From assembly GCA_046296435.1 (NCBI GenBank), contig JBKBLI010000047.1, forward strand, positions 1 to 27,910: a stretch of 27,910 bases of DNA, read 5' to 3'. The position numbers and the translations under genes were made by a program. The notes below the pieces were generated by a model that searched no databases, was not told where the DNA came from, and saw nothing but the letters and a program-made list of their open reading frames with translations. Below, one piece after another: positions 8,433 through 16,232 of the stretch (position 1 is its first letter; every line of letters begins with the position of its first letter). The DNA is from M3007 sp046296435 (GTDB taxonomy: Bacteria; Bacteroidota; Bacteroidia; Chitinophagales; Saprospiraceae).

Positions 8433-9749
8433 ATGGCAGAAGTAACGCCGCAGCGTCCGCCCTACAAGGTCAAAGATATTGCCTTGGCCGATTGGGGACG
8501 CAAAGAAATTGAATTGGCCGAAGCCGAAATGCCCGGCCTGATGGCTCTGCGCGAGGAATACGGCGCGTCCAAACCCCTCAAAGGCGCTCGCATCGCCGGA
8601 TGCCTACACATGACGATCCAGACCGCCGTATTGATCGAAACGCTGGTCGAACTGGGCGCCGAGGTAAGCTGGTCGTCCTGCAACATCTTTTCGACGCAGG
8701 ACCACGCCGCCGCCGCCATCGCCGCGCGCGGCATTCCCGTCTATGCCTGGAAGGGCATGAGCAACGAGGAATACGACTGGTGCATCGAGCAAACGCTCTT
8801 TGCTTTCAACGACGATCAGCCCCTTAACATGATCTTAGATGACGGCGGCGACCTGACCAACATCGTGCTGGATCAATACCCCGAACTCGTCGCTAACCTG
8901 CGCGGCATATCGGAGGAGACAACCACCGGCGTACACCGACTCTATGAGCGCCAACGCAAGGGAACGCTGCCGGTACCGGCCATTAATGTCAACGACTCGG
9001 TCACCAAATCCAAATTCGACAACAAATACGGCTGCAAGGAAAGCCTCGTAGATGCCATTCGGCGCGCCACCGACATCATGATTGCCGGCAAGGTAGCCGT
9101 TGTGGCTGGTTATGGGGATGTGGGCAAGGGTTCCGCAGCCAGCCTTCGCGGCGCAGGCGCGCGGGTGATCGTCACCGAAATAGACCCCATTTGCGCGCTT
9201 CAGGCGGCTATGGACGGCTACGAAGTCAAATCTATGGCCAGCGCTATCCCCCGCGCCAATATCGTAGTGACGGCCACCGGCAACTGCAATGTGGTGACCG
9301 AGCGCCACTTCCGGCTCATGAACGACAAAACCATCGTGTGCAACATCGGTCACTTTGATAACGAGATTGACGTGGCCTGGCTGAACCAAAACTATGGACA
9401 CAGCCGCGTGACCATCAAACCGCAGGTCGATCTGTACGACATCGACGGAAAGCAGATCATCCTGCTCGCCGAAGGTCGGTTGGTCAACTTAGGCTGCGCT
9501 ATGGGACACCCTTCGTTCGTGATGTCCAATAGCTTCACCAACCAGGTGCTTGCCCAAATGGAGCTTTGGAATAACCATGCCAATTATGCCAACGAGGTAT
9601 TTGTGCTGCCGCGCCATCTCGACGAAAAGGTAGCCCGACTTCACCTGGCCAAAATAGGCGTAGAACTGGACGTGCTGACGCCCGAACAAGCCGACTATAT
9701 CGGCGTAGGCGTCAATGGCCCGTTCAAATCTGAATCTTATCGCTATTGA
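8433..9749 (+). CDS. ahcY: Adenosylhomocysteinase (S-adenosyl-L-homocysteine hydrolase)
   Basis: NAD-dependent cytoplasmic enzyme that reversibly splits S-adenosylhomocysteine into adenosine and homocysteine, relieving inhibition of methyltransferases. The 438 residues are the usual bacterial length. Visible signatures are CLHMTIQTAVLIETL near the N-terminus, SSCNIFSTQDHAAAA, DDGGDLT, the substrate region VNDSVTKSKFDNKYG, the dinucleotide loop VAGYGDVGKGSA (around residues 225-236), NIGHFDNEID, AEGRLVNLGCAMGHPSFVMS and the C-terminal PFKSESYRY. The ATG at 8433 is preceded by an A-rich leader with no Shine-Dalgarno. It is monocistronic: promoter at 8340 and a strong terminator 24 bases past the stop. 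Confidence 0.98.
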   Translation: MAEVTPQRPPYKVKDIALADWGRKEIELAEAEMPGLMALREEYGASKPLKGARIAGCLHMTIQTAVLIETLVELGAEVSWSSCNIFSTQDHAAAAIAARGIPVYAWKGMSNEEYDWCIEQTLFAFNDDQPLNMILDDGGDLTNIVLDQYPELVANLRGISEETTTGVHRLYERQRKGTLPVPAINVNDSVTKSKFDNKYGCKESLVDAIRRATDIMIAGKVAVVAGYGDVGKGSAASLRGAGARVIVTEIDPICALQAAMDGYEVKSMASAIPRANIVVTATGNCNVVTERHFRLMNDKTIVCNIGHFDNEIDVAWLNQNYGHSRVTIKPQVDLYDIDGKQIILLAEGRLVNLGCAMGHPSFVMSNSFTNQVLAQMELWNNHANYANEVFVLPRHLDEKVARLHLAKIGVELDVLTPEQADYIGVGVNGPFKSESYRY

Positions 9750-9772
9750 ACAACGGCAGGTCAGCATGCCTT

Positions 9773-9810
9773 AAGCCGCCTCTCTGTTTGACTCGAGAGG
9801 CGGCTTTTTT
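9773..9810 (+). terminator. Intrinsic terminator of ahcY
   Basis: AAGCCGCCTCTC (9773-9784) pairs perfectly with GAGAGGCGGCTT (9795-9806) around a 10-base loop, followed by further T on the plus strand. This is a textbook 12-bp GC-rich stem with a U tract. The A-rich opposite end might also serve the minus-strand gene ending at 9853. Confidence 0.92.
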
Positions 9811-9852
9811 CTTGATTGAGGGGCGGGTCCCTACGAACTTGACATCAATTTA

Positions 9853-10317
9853 TTACTCATGGGGCTTCTGATCCCGATTTTTTTTACCCTTGATGCGCCA
9901 GCCTATATGCAGTTTGCCATAAGGAATCACTTCGCCGACAAAATTCCTACCGATCCCTAGGGCGCCTTCGAAAATAAAATTTTTTTGCGATATCCATTTG
10001 TAGCCGGACAAAAAACCCACGCCTACAGTATAATCCAAGGCTCCGACGAAGCCGCCTACATAAATTGCGTCGGCGCCCAATCGCGGGTTGATGTAGTACT
10101 TGCCGCTGCCTGTGACATATACCCCCTCTTCAGCAATAAACCACAAGTCGCCCTCAATCCCCCAGTCCTGTCCGATGGGTTTCTCGACAGAGACGTTGAA
10201 TAACTCAAAGAGTAGAAGCACCGGCGAGGACTTTATTTCGAGTTGGGCCGAGGCGATTTGAGCGTTTGCGCACAGCGCGATTGCTAAAAAGGGTTTTATA
10301 AGTGTTGACGGCATCAT
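9853..10317 (-). CDS. Small exported protein, probable outer-membrane beta-barrel
   Basis: A 154-residue product with a signal peptide (MMPSTLIKPFLAIALCANAQIASA, cleavage before QLEIKSS). Two adjacent ATGs (10317 and 10314) could start it. The mature part alternates polar and hydrophobic residues and is rich in Gly, Tyr and Phe (WGIEGDLWFIAEEGVYVTGSG, YVGGFVGALDYTVGVGFLSG, FEGALGIGRNF). That pattern is typical of short beta-barrel or barrel-like lipid-exposed proteins. The strand pattern ends in LHIGWRIKGKKNRD. I cannot name a family with confidence. It has its own transcription unit, with 340 gene-free bases upstream. Confidence 0.75.
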   Translation of the reverse strand: MMPSTLIKPFLAIALCANAQIASAQLEIKSSPVLLLFELFNVSVEKPIGQDWGIEGDLWFIAEEGVYVTGSGKYYINPRLGADAIYVGGFVGALDYTVGVGFLSGYKWISQKNFIFEGALGIGRNFVGEVIPYGKLHIGWRIKGKKNRDQKPHE

Positions 10318-10426
10318 AGGTTTACATTTTTCGTGTATCGCTTTTGAGGAGGGCTTAGCATATCTTTATCCAACGCAATTTTAGGCTGAATTATCCAAAG
10401 GAGTCGTCATTTTGTCTCTGAAAGCC

Positions 10427-10441
10427 TTTTTTGAAAAAAAA
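10427..10441. repeat. T6-G-A8 palindrome
   Basis: T tract (10427-10432), a single G, then eight A, directly before the paired hairpins at 10451-10492. A member of the dispersed T/A-tract set. Confidence 0.6.
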
Positions 10442-10450
10442 GGATGTTTT

Positions 10451-10492
10451 AAACGGCGATTGCCTGCAGCCGTTTTACGAGCTGCAGGCAAT
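10451..10492. other. Two mutually exclusive hairpins
   Basis: ATTGCCTGCAGC (10459-10470) pairs with GCTGCAGGCAAT (10481-10492): a 12-bp perfect stem with a 10-base loop. The alternative AAACGGC (10451-10457) pairs with GCCGTTT (10469-10475) and uses bases of the first stem and its loop, so only one can form. No T run follows on either strand. Confidence 0.65.
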
Positions 10493-10599
10493 AATTTGTC
10501 AAAAAGGGGGCGGAGTTTGAAGCGCAGGGCTTGGTGAGCGCATAATCGGGTTCGCGTCTATGACGCCAAAGACCGCTAAATTTATTTCGGATAGGGAAC

Positions 10600-10634
10600 A
10601 AAAAAAGCGGCGGCGGCCGTTGCGCCGCCACCGC
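10600..10634 (-). terminator. Intrinsic terminator of the universal stress gene
   Basis: On the minus strand GCGGTGGCGGC pairs with GCCGCCGCCGC around a short CAACG-containing loop, with one mismatch or wobble, and seven T follow (A run at 10600-10606 on the plus strand). It begins 24 bases past the stop at 10658. Confidence 0.85.
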
Positions 10635-10657
10635 ATCAAAAACTACCCTGTCATGTC

Positions 10658-11503
10658 CTATTTTTTGCGAAGCGGAATGCTCAGCACCGGGATATCCGAG
10701 TGGTTGGCGGTGTCTTCGGTCAGGCTGCCAAACAGCAGGTGCGAAAGGCCCTTGCGTTGGTGTGTGGCCATGGCGATCATGCCCGCCTCGCGTTCGGCGG
10801 CAAACTGCACGATGCTATCCTCTTCGTTGAATGTGTTGCCGCTCACATAAGCGCTCACACGCTCCAGCCCGCTTGCTTTGGCCATTTCCTCGGCAACTCT
10901 GGCGACTTCTTCTTCGGTGTTAAAGCCGGAGGGGTTGTTCAGGTAGAGCGCCAAGACTTCGAAGTTTTGGTATTTTTGCCACGAAGCCAGCGCTTCGAAA
11001 GCGACGGATTGCTCCGGCTTGAGGGTGGATGCCAGCACGACGCGCTCCGGATTGAACTCTCCCGAACTTTCGGGTACGGCCAATACCATACAGGGCGCCG
11101 TACGGATTACTTTCTCGGTATTCGAGCCTAAGAAAAATTCCAGCGTGCCTGTGGCCCCTTTGGTGCCCATCACTACCAAATCAACGCCCTCTTCTTCGGC
11201 TATTTTTGAGATGGTGCTGTATAGAAAGCCCTCTTCAACGCGGGTTTCGAGGTTGAGACCCCCATATTGGGCGTCGATCTCTTGTTTGAGTTTGTACAAT
11301 TCTGAAGCGGCATTGTTGTAGTACTCACTCATATCGTACTGCTCGGCGGTATAGTACTCCGGCAGCGGAGATACGTAAGCCGCCGCGGTGTTGGTGTGGA
11401 GCAGTATTATAGTTGCGCCGTTCTTTTGAGCGATCGATGCGGCGGTCTTTAGCGCTTTCTTGGCGTTGGCAGAGAAGTCAGTCGGAACCAAAATTTTTTT
11501 CAT
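10658..11503 (-). CDS. Tandem-domain universal stress protein (UspA family)
   Basis: Cytoplasmic stress protein with two UspA folds in 281 residues. The first starts MKKILVPTDFSANAKKAL and carries the nucleotide-binding pattern G-x2-G-x9-G-S as GTKGATGTLEFFLGSNTEKVIR (around residues 118-139). The second ends with THQRKGLSHLLFGSLTEDTANHSDIPVLSI, again matching the pattern. Both domains therefore look able to bind ATP, unlike many tandem proteins where one is degenerate. The ATG at 11503 opens the canonical N-terminus. It has its own terminator and 210 gene-free bases upstream, so it is probably a single-gene unit. The physiological trigger cannot be read from sequence. Confidence 0.93.
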   Translation of the reverse strand: MKKILVPTDFSANAKKALKTAASIAQKNGATIILLHTNTAAAYVSPLPEYYTAEQYDMSEYYNNAASELYKLKQEIDAQYGGLNLETRVEEGFLYSTISKIAEEEGVDLVVMGTKGATGTLEFFLGSNTEKVIRTAPCMVLAVPESSGEFNPERVVLASTLKPEQSVAFEALASWQKYQNFEVLALYLNNPSGFNTEEEVARVAEEMAKASGLERVSAYVSGNTFNEEDSIVQFAAEREAGMIAMATHQRKGLSHLLFGSLTEDTANHSDIPVLSIPLRKK

Positions 11504-11713
11504 AACAAGGCAAGTTTTTTTGTTTGACCGAAAGCATACGCCTTTTGATACCCTGACGGCGAACCTTATAGGCAGGGAACTTGGCCCTACGGGATACCTT
11601 CATTAAGAGCAAGCAGGAAAGGCGCGCTTACGTTTTGTTTGAAATCAGGCACAAAGGTCTGGTTATGTTCAGACGTATCCGATGATGTAGGTCAGATGCG
11701 CGCATGAGTTGCG

Positions 11714-12703
11714 TCAAGCCTCGCGCCCGCCGCTCATGAGGGCCCGCTCCTCGCTCCAATCCCACTCTGGTCGCTCGGCTTCCAGAGCGGCCAATTCATG
11801 CGCAGTTTTTTGTAAAAAGTCGTGAAAAGCGGCGCTTTCGGGGTGGTGCGGTCGGTGTGCAACGGCGACGCGGAGCCGTTCGATGCGCTGGGCGAGCGAC
11901 TCTGTTTTTTCGTCAAAAAAAGCGCTTCGAAAAAACTGCCAGATATATTCCACGGCTTGTTCCGACGGATGGGCCATATCGGCCGAGAAAAAACGGTAGT
12001 CGCGTAGTTCTTCGGTCAGGATTTCGTAGGCGGGGAAATAGACGGCGTCAGGGAGTTGGCGACAAAGCGTTTCGCAGGCGAGCAGCAGGCTTGATTTGCT
12101 CAGCAAGTTGTCGCGTAAGCCTTCGCGCAAGTGCTTGACCGGGCTGACGCTCAAGATGACGCGGAGGCCCGGGCGTTGGTCTTGAAGCATCCGGACAACC
12201 GGCCCTAAGGCATCGACAATTTGACTTGGATCAAGGCGCCTGCGCTCGAACCGGTCGGGCGGCGCCTTGTGGTTGTTGGCCACGCTCAGTCCGCTATCGC
12301 GCAGGCAATACACCCAGGCTGTACCCAATGTAAGAGCAAGGGTATTGGCGCGCAGGAGGAATGAGGCGGCGTCTCGATAGGCTTCGTTGGCGCGCCGCAC
12401 GGCTTCGTCGAGTCGGGGATGCGCCAAGCGGCTATGGAGTTCCCAATTGCGCCACAGCCCTTGCCATTCAAAAAAGTCGGCCTCCGCAAAAAGCGCTTCC
12501 GGCGTCGCCAGCCGCTTGAGGCAGCGCGCTATGGCTTCGGGCTGAAAAAGGATGCCCTGCGGATTGATCCGCGTCGGGAACTTGAGCGCTGCCATCCGAC
12601 CGCCGATATGCTCCGTGAAGCAGGAGCCGACCCATAGCGTAGGGTCGCCGTGCGTGATGCAAAAGTGGGGCGAAAGCGCGGGCAAGGGTGTGCGAAACTG
12701 CAT
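11714..12703 (-). CDS. GSCFA-domain protein
   Basis: A 329-residue member of the GSCFA family, which is predicted to have an SGNH/GDSL-hydrolase-like fold but has no established substrate that I know of. The name motif appears as LWVGSCFTEHIGGRM near residues 23-37. Later blocks typical of the family are LTLGTAWVYCL, HKAPPDRFERRRL, SVSPVKHLREGL and the C-terminal F-S-A-D-M-A-H-P-S block, where a histidine suits a catalytic triad. There is no signal peptide. Its ATG comes just 2 bases after the stop of the GWxTD gene, so the two are cotranscribed. A T6-CGTC-A7 tract (11905-11921) lies inside the gene and encodes FFDEK. The stop is followed by 210 bases without a gene. Confidence 0.9.
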   Translation of the reverse strand: MQFRTPLPALSPHFCITHGDPTLWVGSCFTEHIGGRMAALKFPTRINPQGILFQPEAIARCLKRLATPEALFAEADFFEWQGLWRNWELHSRLAHPRLDEAVRRANEAYRDAASFLLRANTLALTLGTAWVYCLRDSGLSVANNHKAPPDRFERRRLDPSQIVDALGPVVRMLQDQRPGLRVILSVSPVKHLREGLRDNLLSKSSLLLACETLCRQLPDAVYFPAYEILTEELRDYRFFSADMAHPSEQAVEYIWQFFRSAFFDEKTESLAQRIERLRVAVAHRPHHPESAAFHDFLQKTAHELAALEAERPEWDWSEERALMSGGREA

Positions 12704-12705
12704 GA

Positions 12706-14175
12706 TCAGAAATCTTCGAAGTAAACGCGGGCTTGCCGGTTGAAGTTACGGCGCATGCGGGTTGCGTCGTTGTAGTTGTCGCCTTCGTACTGTTCGGGTG
12801 CGTTGCGGCGGTAGAGTTCTACCTCCCAGCGGGGGTTATTGATCTCGCCGCGAGCCGTAGAGTGCAGCACGATGAAGTCTTCCCCGGCCAGCGTAGGGTT
12901 GTAAAACAAGAATTTGACATTCTTTTGCTTGGTTTTGGGGAAGTTGAAGTAAACCCATATCTCATAAGGCGGAGCGCCCGGATCGTCTTCGACGCGGATC
13001 AGGTCGTCGGGTTTTCCGTAGCGCAGGAAGGTGCGGCCCCGATCTGTTTCAAATCCATAACGGAATCCGCTATGAAATTTGTCGTCCACCGCTTTTGCCA
13101 ATTGTACGAACTCTTTCCAGGCGCGTTCCGGATTGGTCGGTTCTTCGCGGGCAAAGTGCCGGAACACGTAAAAACGCATCGCCTTAGGATCTTTTTCCTG
13201 CAAAATAGCGAAAGCCATGTCCAGATCTGATCCAAACACTAACGAGGTAAGGGCGCGCATCGTGAAGATGAGGTCTTTTTCGGAGAGGTTCTGTACGAAT
13301 TGAACGCTGAGCGACTCTTCGGTGATGTCTTTATCGGATATACGGAGGAAAGGGTTGCTGCGCTGGAAGGCTTTGGAGCGCAGGGCGAGGAGTTGGTTGT
13401 CCTCGTCGCGCAATTCTACGGTGAGGCGGTAGTTGCCACTTTCGAGGCGGCTAATATCCATCTGGATGAGCAGGGCGTCTATTTCGCCGGCTTTTTTGCG
13501 TTGGTTGCCCATGCTGATCAGGCTGCGCTCGTCATTTCCTTTTTCCAATTCGACAAAATAGCGCACCAGATACGAAGCGCCTTTCGGTAAGGTCTGGTCG
13601 GCAAAGTAGATCTCGTTGTAGAAAGCCAGCCGCGTGGCAAAACGGTCGTAAAAATCAAAAGGCAGCGGCTCCATAAAGTAGCCGTTCTTCCAAAAGGGCG
13701 TGCGCACGGTGTCGGGATAGTAGCCGCGCAGAAACTGGATTTCGCTCAAGTGTATCCCGGGGCCTATTTTGACCGTCAAGGGCGTTTTGTAAAGGCGACT
13801 GTTGTCGGGCTTGTTGATATCGGCAGCCGTGATCTCGAGGGTATAAACGCCCTGAGGCACAACCAGGCGACGCGCGTCGAGCAGCGATTGCGGTTCCGGG
13901 CCGACGGGGCTGAGCAGCACATATTTCTGATAGTTGGCCACCTCCTCGCCGGCGAGGATCAGAATGGTGATCTCGACGCCTGCCTGCAGGCGGTTGGAGT
14001 CGCCCTCGATAGGCAGCCACAATACGCTTAACGCAGCCACTTCGAGGTTTATCTCCACGTAAGGCTTAGCGGGCGTGGCATACGTTGCCCAGGATACGCC
14101 GAGATCCAGAGCCCGGAGCGGCAAATAACAAGCGGGCAGGCAGATCGCGCACAGCACAAAAATTATTTTTTTCAT
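12706..14175 (-). CDS. GWxTD-domain exported protein
   Basis: A 489-residue exported protein of the GWxTD family, common in Bacteroidota and not functionally defined. The signal peptide is MKKIIFVLCAICLPACYLPLRA; a Cys at residue 16 within it could be read as a weak lipobox (LPAC), so a lipoprotein is possible. The middle contains beta-rich segments describing bounded extension (RLVVPQGVYTLEITAADI). The diagnostic block is near residues 385-400: GFETDRGRTFLRYGKPDDL, followed by PPYEIWVYFNFPKTK. The Trp of the motif is Phe here. The 134 bases before the ATG show no clear promoter box. It is the first gene of a two-gene unit with the GSCFA protein. Confidence 0.9.
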   Translation of the reverse strand: MKKIIFVLCAICLPACYLPLRALDLGVSWATYATPAKPYVEINLEVAALSVLWLPIEGDSNRLQAGVEITILILAGEEVANYQKYVLLSPVGPEPQSLLDARRLVVPQGVYTLEITAADINKPDNSRLYKTPLTVKIGPGIHLSEIQFLRGYYPDTVRTPFWKNGYFMEPLPFDFYDRFATRLAFYNEIYFADQTLPKGASYLVRYFVELEKGNDERSLISMGNQRKKAGEIDALLIQMDISRLESGNYRLTVELRDEDNQLLALRSKAFQRSNPFLRISDKDITEESLSVQFVQNLSEKDLIFTMRALTSLVFGSDLDMAFAILQEKDPKAMRFYVFRHFAREEPTNPERAWKEFVQLAKAVDDKFHSGFRYGFETDRGRTFLRYGKPDDLIRVEDDPGAPPYEIWVYFNFPKTKQKNVKFLFYNPTLAGEDFIVLHSTARGEINNPRWEVELYRRNAPEQYEGDNYNDATRMRRNFNRQARVYFEDF

Positions 14176-14309
14176 AGCAAGATATTTGCGTGGGTGAAAA
14201 GGGGGCGCCGATAAAAGGCGCGGGACATGGCTACGCCCCTGCCGCCTTTGTTCAACTTGTCCTTGCTTCGATCGCGCTCATGCCTTTTTCCCGCGCTACC
14301 CGGCGGCCT

Positions 14310-14801
14310 TTATGCCAGCGTAATCAGCACCTGACCTTTTTCGACAGGGGCGCCTTGCTTTACCAGCACCTCTTTGATCGCGCCGTCGGCGGAGGCTTTG
14401 ATGACGTTTTCCATCTTCATTGCCTCAAGGATCAGCAGGGGGTCTCCTTTGGCGATGGCTTGGCCGGGGGATACCATGATCTGAAGCGCCAGACCCGGCA
14501 TGGGGGCTTTGACGGCATCGATCTTTGCGCCGCCGCCGGATTTGAGGCCAAGTTCTTGGATGAGGCGCTCGTAGTAGTCTCCTATATGAACGTTGTAAAC
14601 CGCGCCGTTGATGCGTAGGCTGTAGGTTCTTTTGTCCGGCTGGGCATGAAGTATGTCCGCCGTGTAGGCGTTTCCGTGGTCGAGAAGGTGCCAAGATGCC
14701 GGACCTTGGGGTATTGCATCAATCTGCGCCAATGCTTCCGGTTGGATTTCAAACGTATATTCGTCGTTGACGCGGAGTCGAAACGGGTTATTTTTTTGCA
14801 T
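14310..14801 (-). CDS. Biotin carboxyl carrier protein subunit (acyl-CoA carboxylase type)
   Basis: A 163-residue carrier subunit. The C-terminal biotinyl domain has the biotinylation motif EAMKMEN (about residues 125-131), preceded by VKAPMPGLALQIMVSPGQAIAKGD and followed by the half-repeat AIKEVLVKQGAPVEKGQVLITLA. The N-terminal 80 residues (RLRVNDEYTFEIQP, ...TYSLRINGAVYNVHI) match the layout of carriers used by propionyl/acetyl-CoA carboxylases in Bacteroidota. I chose the ATG at 14801; the frame is open 94 codons further but overlaps the phosphatase gene and is not family-like. No biotin carboxylase or carboxyltransferase gene is nearby, so it must serve enzymes encoded elsewhere. It follows the phosphatase stop by 14 bases. 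Confidence 0.9.
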   Translation of the reverse strand: MQKNNPFRLRVNDEYTFEIQPEALAQIDAIPQGPASWHLLDHGNAYTADILHAQPDKRTYSLRINGAVYNVHIGDYYERLIQELGLKSGGGAKIDAVKAPMPGLALQIMVSPGQAIAKGDPLLILEAMKMENVIKASADGAIKEVLVKQGAPVEKGQVLITLA

Positions 14802-14809
14802 AGCTGGCG

Positions 14810-14824
14810 TTTTTTCTAAAAAAA
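14810..14824. repeat. T6-CT-A7 palindrome between phosphatase and biotin carrier
   Basis: The tract spans the phosphatase TAG (14818-14816) and lies just upstream of the carrier ATG. On the minus strand it reads T7-AG-A6, so the stop codon sits at the palindrome centre. Confidence 0.6.
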
Positions 14825-16066
14825 CTTGCACGTGAGTACGGTGATATCGTCGGGCAGCGGTTGCTTCTGTCTGAACTGTTCTATCTCGTTGAGCAACTGT
14901 GTATTCAGGTCGCGGGCGGCGGTATCCAACTTTTGGGTAAGGAACCGGCGCAGCCGCTCGGTGTCGAAGTGTTCGCCGGCGTCGTTGAGCACGTCGGTCA
15001 GTCCGTCGGTGTAGCAAAAAAGCAGCCCGGGTCGGGTGAGACAGATGCCGCCGATGTCCAGAAAAGGCAACTCTTCCAGCCATCCGAGTACGGTGGATCC
15101 GTTGCAGAGTTCGATCACTTCGTCGCCGGTGAGCAACAGCGGCGGGGTATGGCCCGAATTGACGTAGTGGATTGTACGCGTCTGGCTATCATATTTGGCA
15201 ATGAAAAAAGTGATATAACGATCGCCTTGAGTGACGCGAAAGACGGCTTCGTTGATGGACCGGACCAATTCTTCGAGGCTGGGTCTGCGCGCCAACAGGG
15301 TGCGCAGGGCCGCTTGCAAGTTGGCCATAAGCAGCGCGGCAGAGACGCCTTTGCCGGCGATATCCGCTATGCAAAAGAACAGGCTGCCATCCGAAAATTC
15401 GATCACATCGTAGTAGTCGCCGCCCACTGCGAAGTGTGGTTTGTAGATGCTCGAAAGTTGATATTTTTCGCTTTGCGGCAATTTCATAGGCACCAGCGAA
15501 CGCTGGATTTCGGCGGCCAGTTCTACTTCGCGGTTGACTACTTCCTGTCGGAGTTGTTGTTTGAACAAGCGTTTGTTTTCAATCGCCACGGCGATCACAT
15601 TGGTGATGGTCGTGATGATTTGTACCTTATTGTAGGCGTCGTTGTTCTCTTCGGTATTGAAGTCTCCGATGAAAGCGTAAGCGATGGGCACGTCTTTGTG
15701 CAATACCGGAATTACCAGGTCAAATTGTTTGAACAGCGGGTGTTGAGAAGCGTTGAGGCCTTGCTTGTTGCGGTATTTGGCCAGTTCGGCGTCCACATTG
15801 TCCCGCAGCAACGCTTCGTCTATTCCGAGGTGCGATTGGCAGGTCCATTTGTTGTCCTCGCGGGTATAAAGCGCCATTTTGCGAATGCCGATTTCCCAAT
15901 TGAGGAAGGAGCAATACATATCAAACAGCCCCTCAGACGAAACATTTTCGTTGATGGCCTGTGTGATCGCCAGCAAACTGTTGATTTGCAACTGTTTGAG
16001 GTGAATCTCGCGCTCCAACTTCTCAATTTTGTTGAGCGTTCGTTTTATTTCCTGCAATTCCGGCAT
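14816..16066 (-). CDS. RsbU/SpoIIE-type PP2C serine phosphatase with GAF-like sensor
   Basis: A 416-residue cytoplasmic phosphatase of the kind that dephosphorylates STAS anti-anti-sigma proteins. Residues 1-40 are a coiled segment (EIKRTLNKIEKLEREIHLKQL). Residues about 40-190 resemble a GAF sensor (AITQAINENVSSEGLFDMYC, IGDFNTEENNDAYNKVQIITTITNVIAVAIENKRLF). A linker RELVVNREVELAAEIQRSL-like helix (sequence VVNREVELAAEIQRSL) leads to the PP2C domain with metal motifs FAVGGDYYDV, CIADIAGKGVSAAL, YVNSGHTPPLL, CYTDGLTD and DDITVLTCKF. I choose the ATG at 16066 over a TTG three codons upstream. No transmembrane helix is visible. Its likely counterpart, an RsbW-like ATPase, is two genes upstream on the same strand. 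Confidence 0.93.
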   Translation of the reverse strand: MPELQEIKRTLNKIEKLEREIHLKQLQINSLLAITQAINENVSSEGLFDMYCSFLNWEIGIRKMALYTREDNKWTCQSHLGIDEALLRDNVDAELAKYRNKQGLNASQHPLFKQFDLVIPVLHKDVPIAYAFIGDFNTEENNDAYNKVQIITTITNVIAVAIENKRLFKQQLRQEVVNREVELAAEIQRSLVPMKLPQSEKYQLSSIYKPHFAVGGDYYDVIEFSDGSLFFCIADIAGKGVSAALLMANLQAALRTLLARRPSLEELVRSINEAVFRVTQGDRYITFFIAKYDSQTRTIHYVNSGHTPPLLLTGDEVIELCNGSTVLGWLEELPFLDIGGICLTRPGLLFCYTDGLTDVLNDAGEHFDTERLRRFLTQKLDTAARDLNTQLLNEIEQFRQKQPLPDDITVLTCKFF

Positions 16067-16080
16067 TTTTTCCAAAAAAA
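16066..16080. repeat. T6-CC-A7 palindrome overlapping the phosphatase start
   Basis: On the minus strand the sequence reads T7-GG-A6-TG, so the A of the ATG is the last base of the A tract. The placement directly at a start codon suggests a translational role for this copy. Confidence 0.6.
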
Positions 16081-16232
16081 GCGCCCTAAAGGTAATGCTT
16101 TTTTTGAAAGTCCTATTCCGGGACGGCGCTTATGAATATCTTTTTGCGTATTTGGCAGGCATTAAACTCCTTGTGCGCCGGCTTGGCGACGCATTGCAAA
16201 AGCGCGGACTCCGGGTTTGCGTACGCAGCGGC

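Larger units (their letters stand above)
10318..10657. other. 340-base gene-free stretch
   Basis: Between the small exported protein gene and the universal stress gene I find no credible coding frame. It holds a T6-G-A8 palindrome (10427-10441), two overlapping hairpins (10451-10492) and the terminator of the stress gene (10600-10634). No exact TAnnTTTG box faces the 10317 gene. Confidence 0.7.

Noticed and set aside
14861..16135. 424-codon open frame on the plus strand, antisense to the phosphatase
   Set aside because: It mirrors the phosphatase gene almost exactly, contains no recognisable motif, and the opposite strand has a full set of PP2C motifs.
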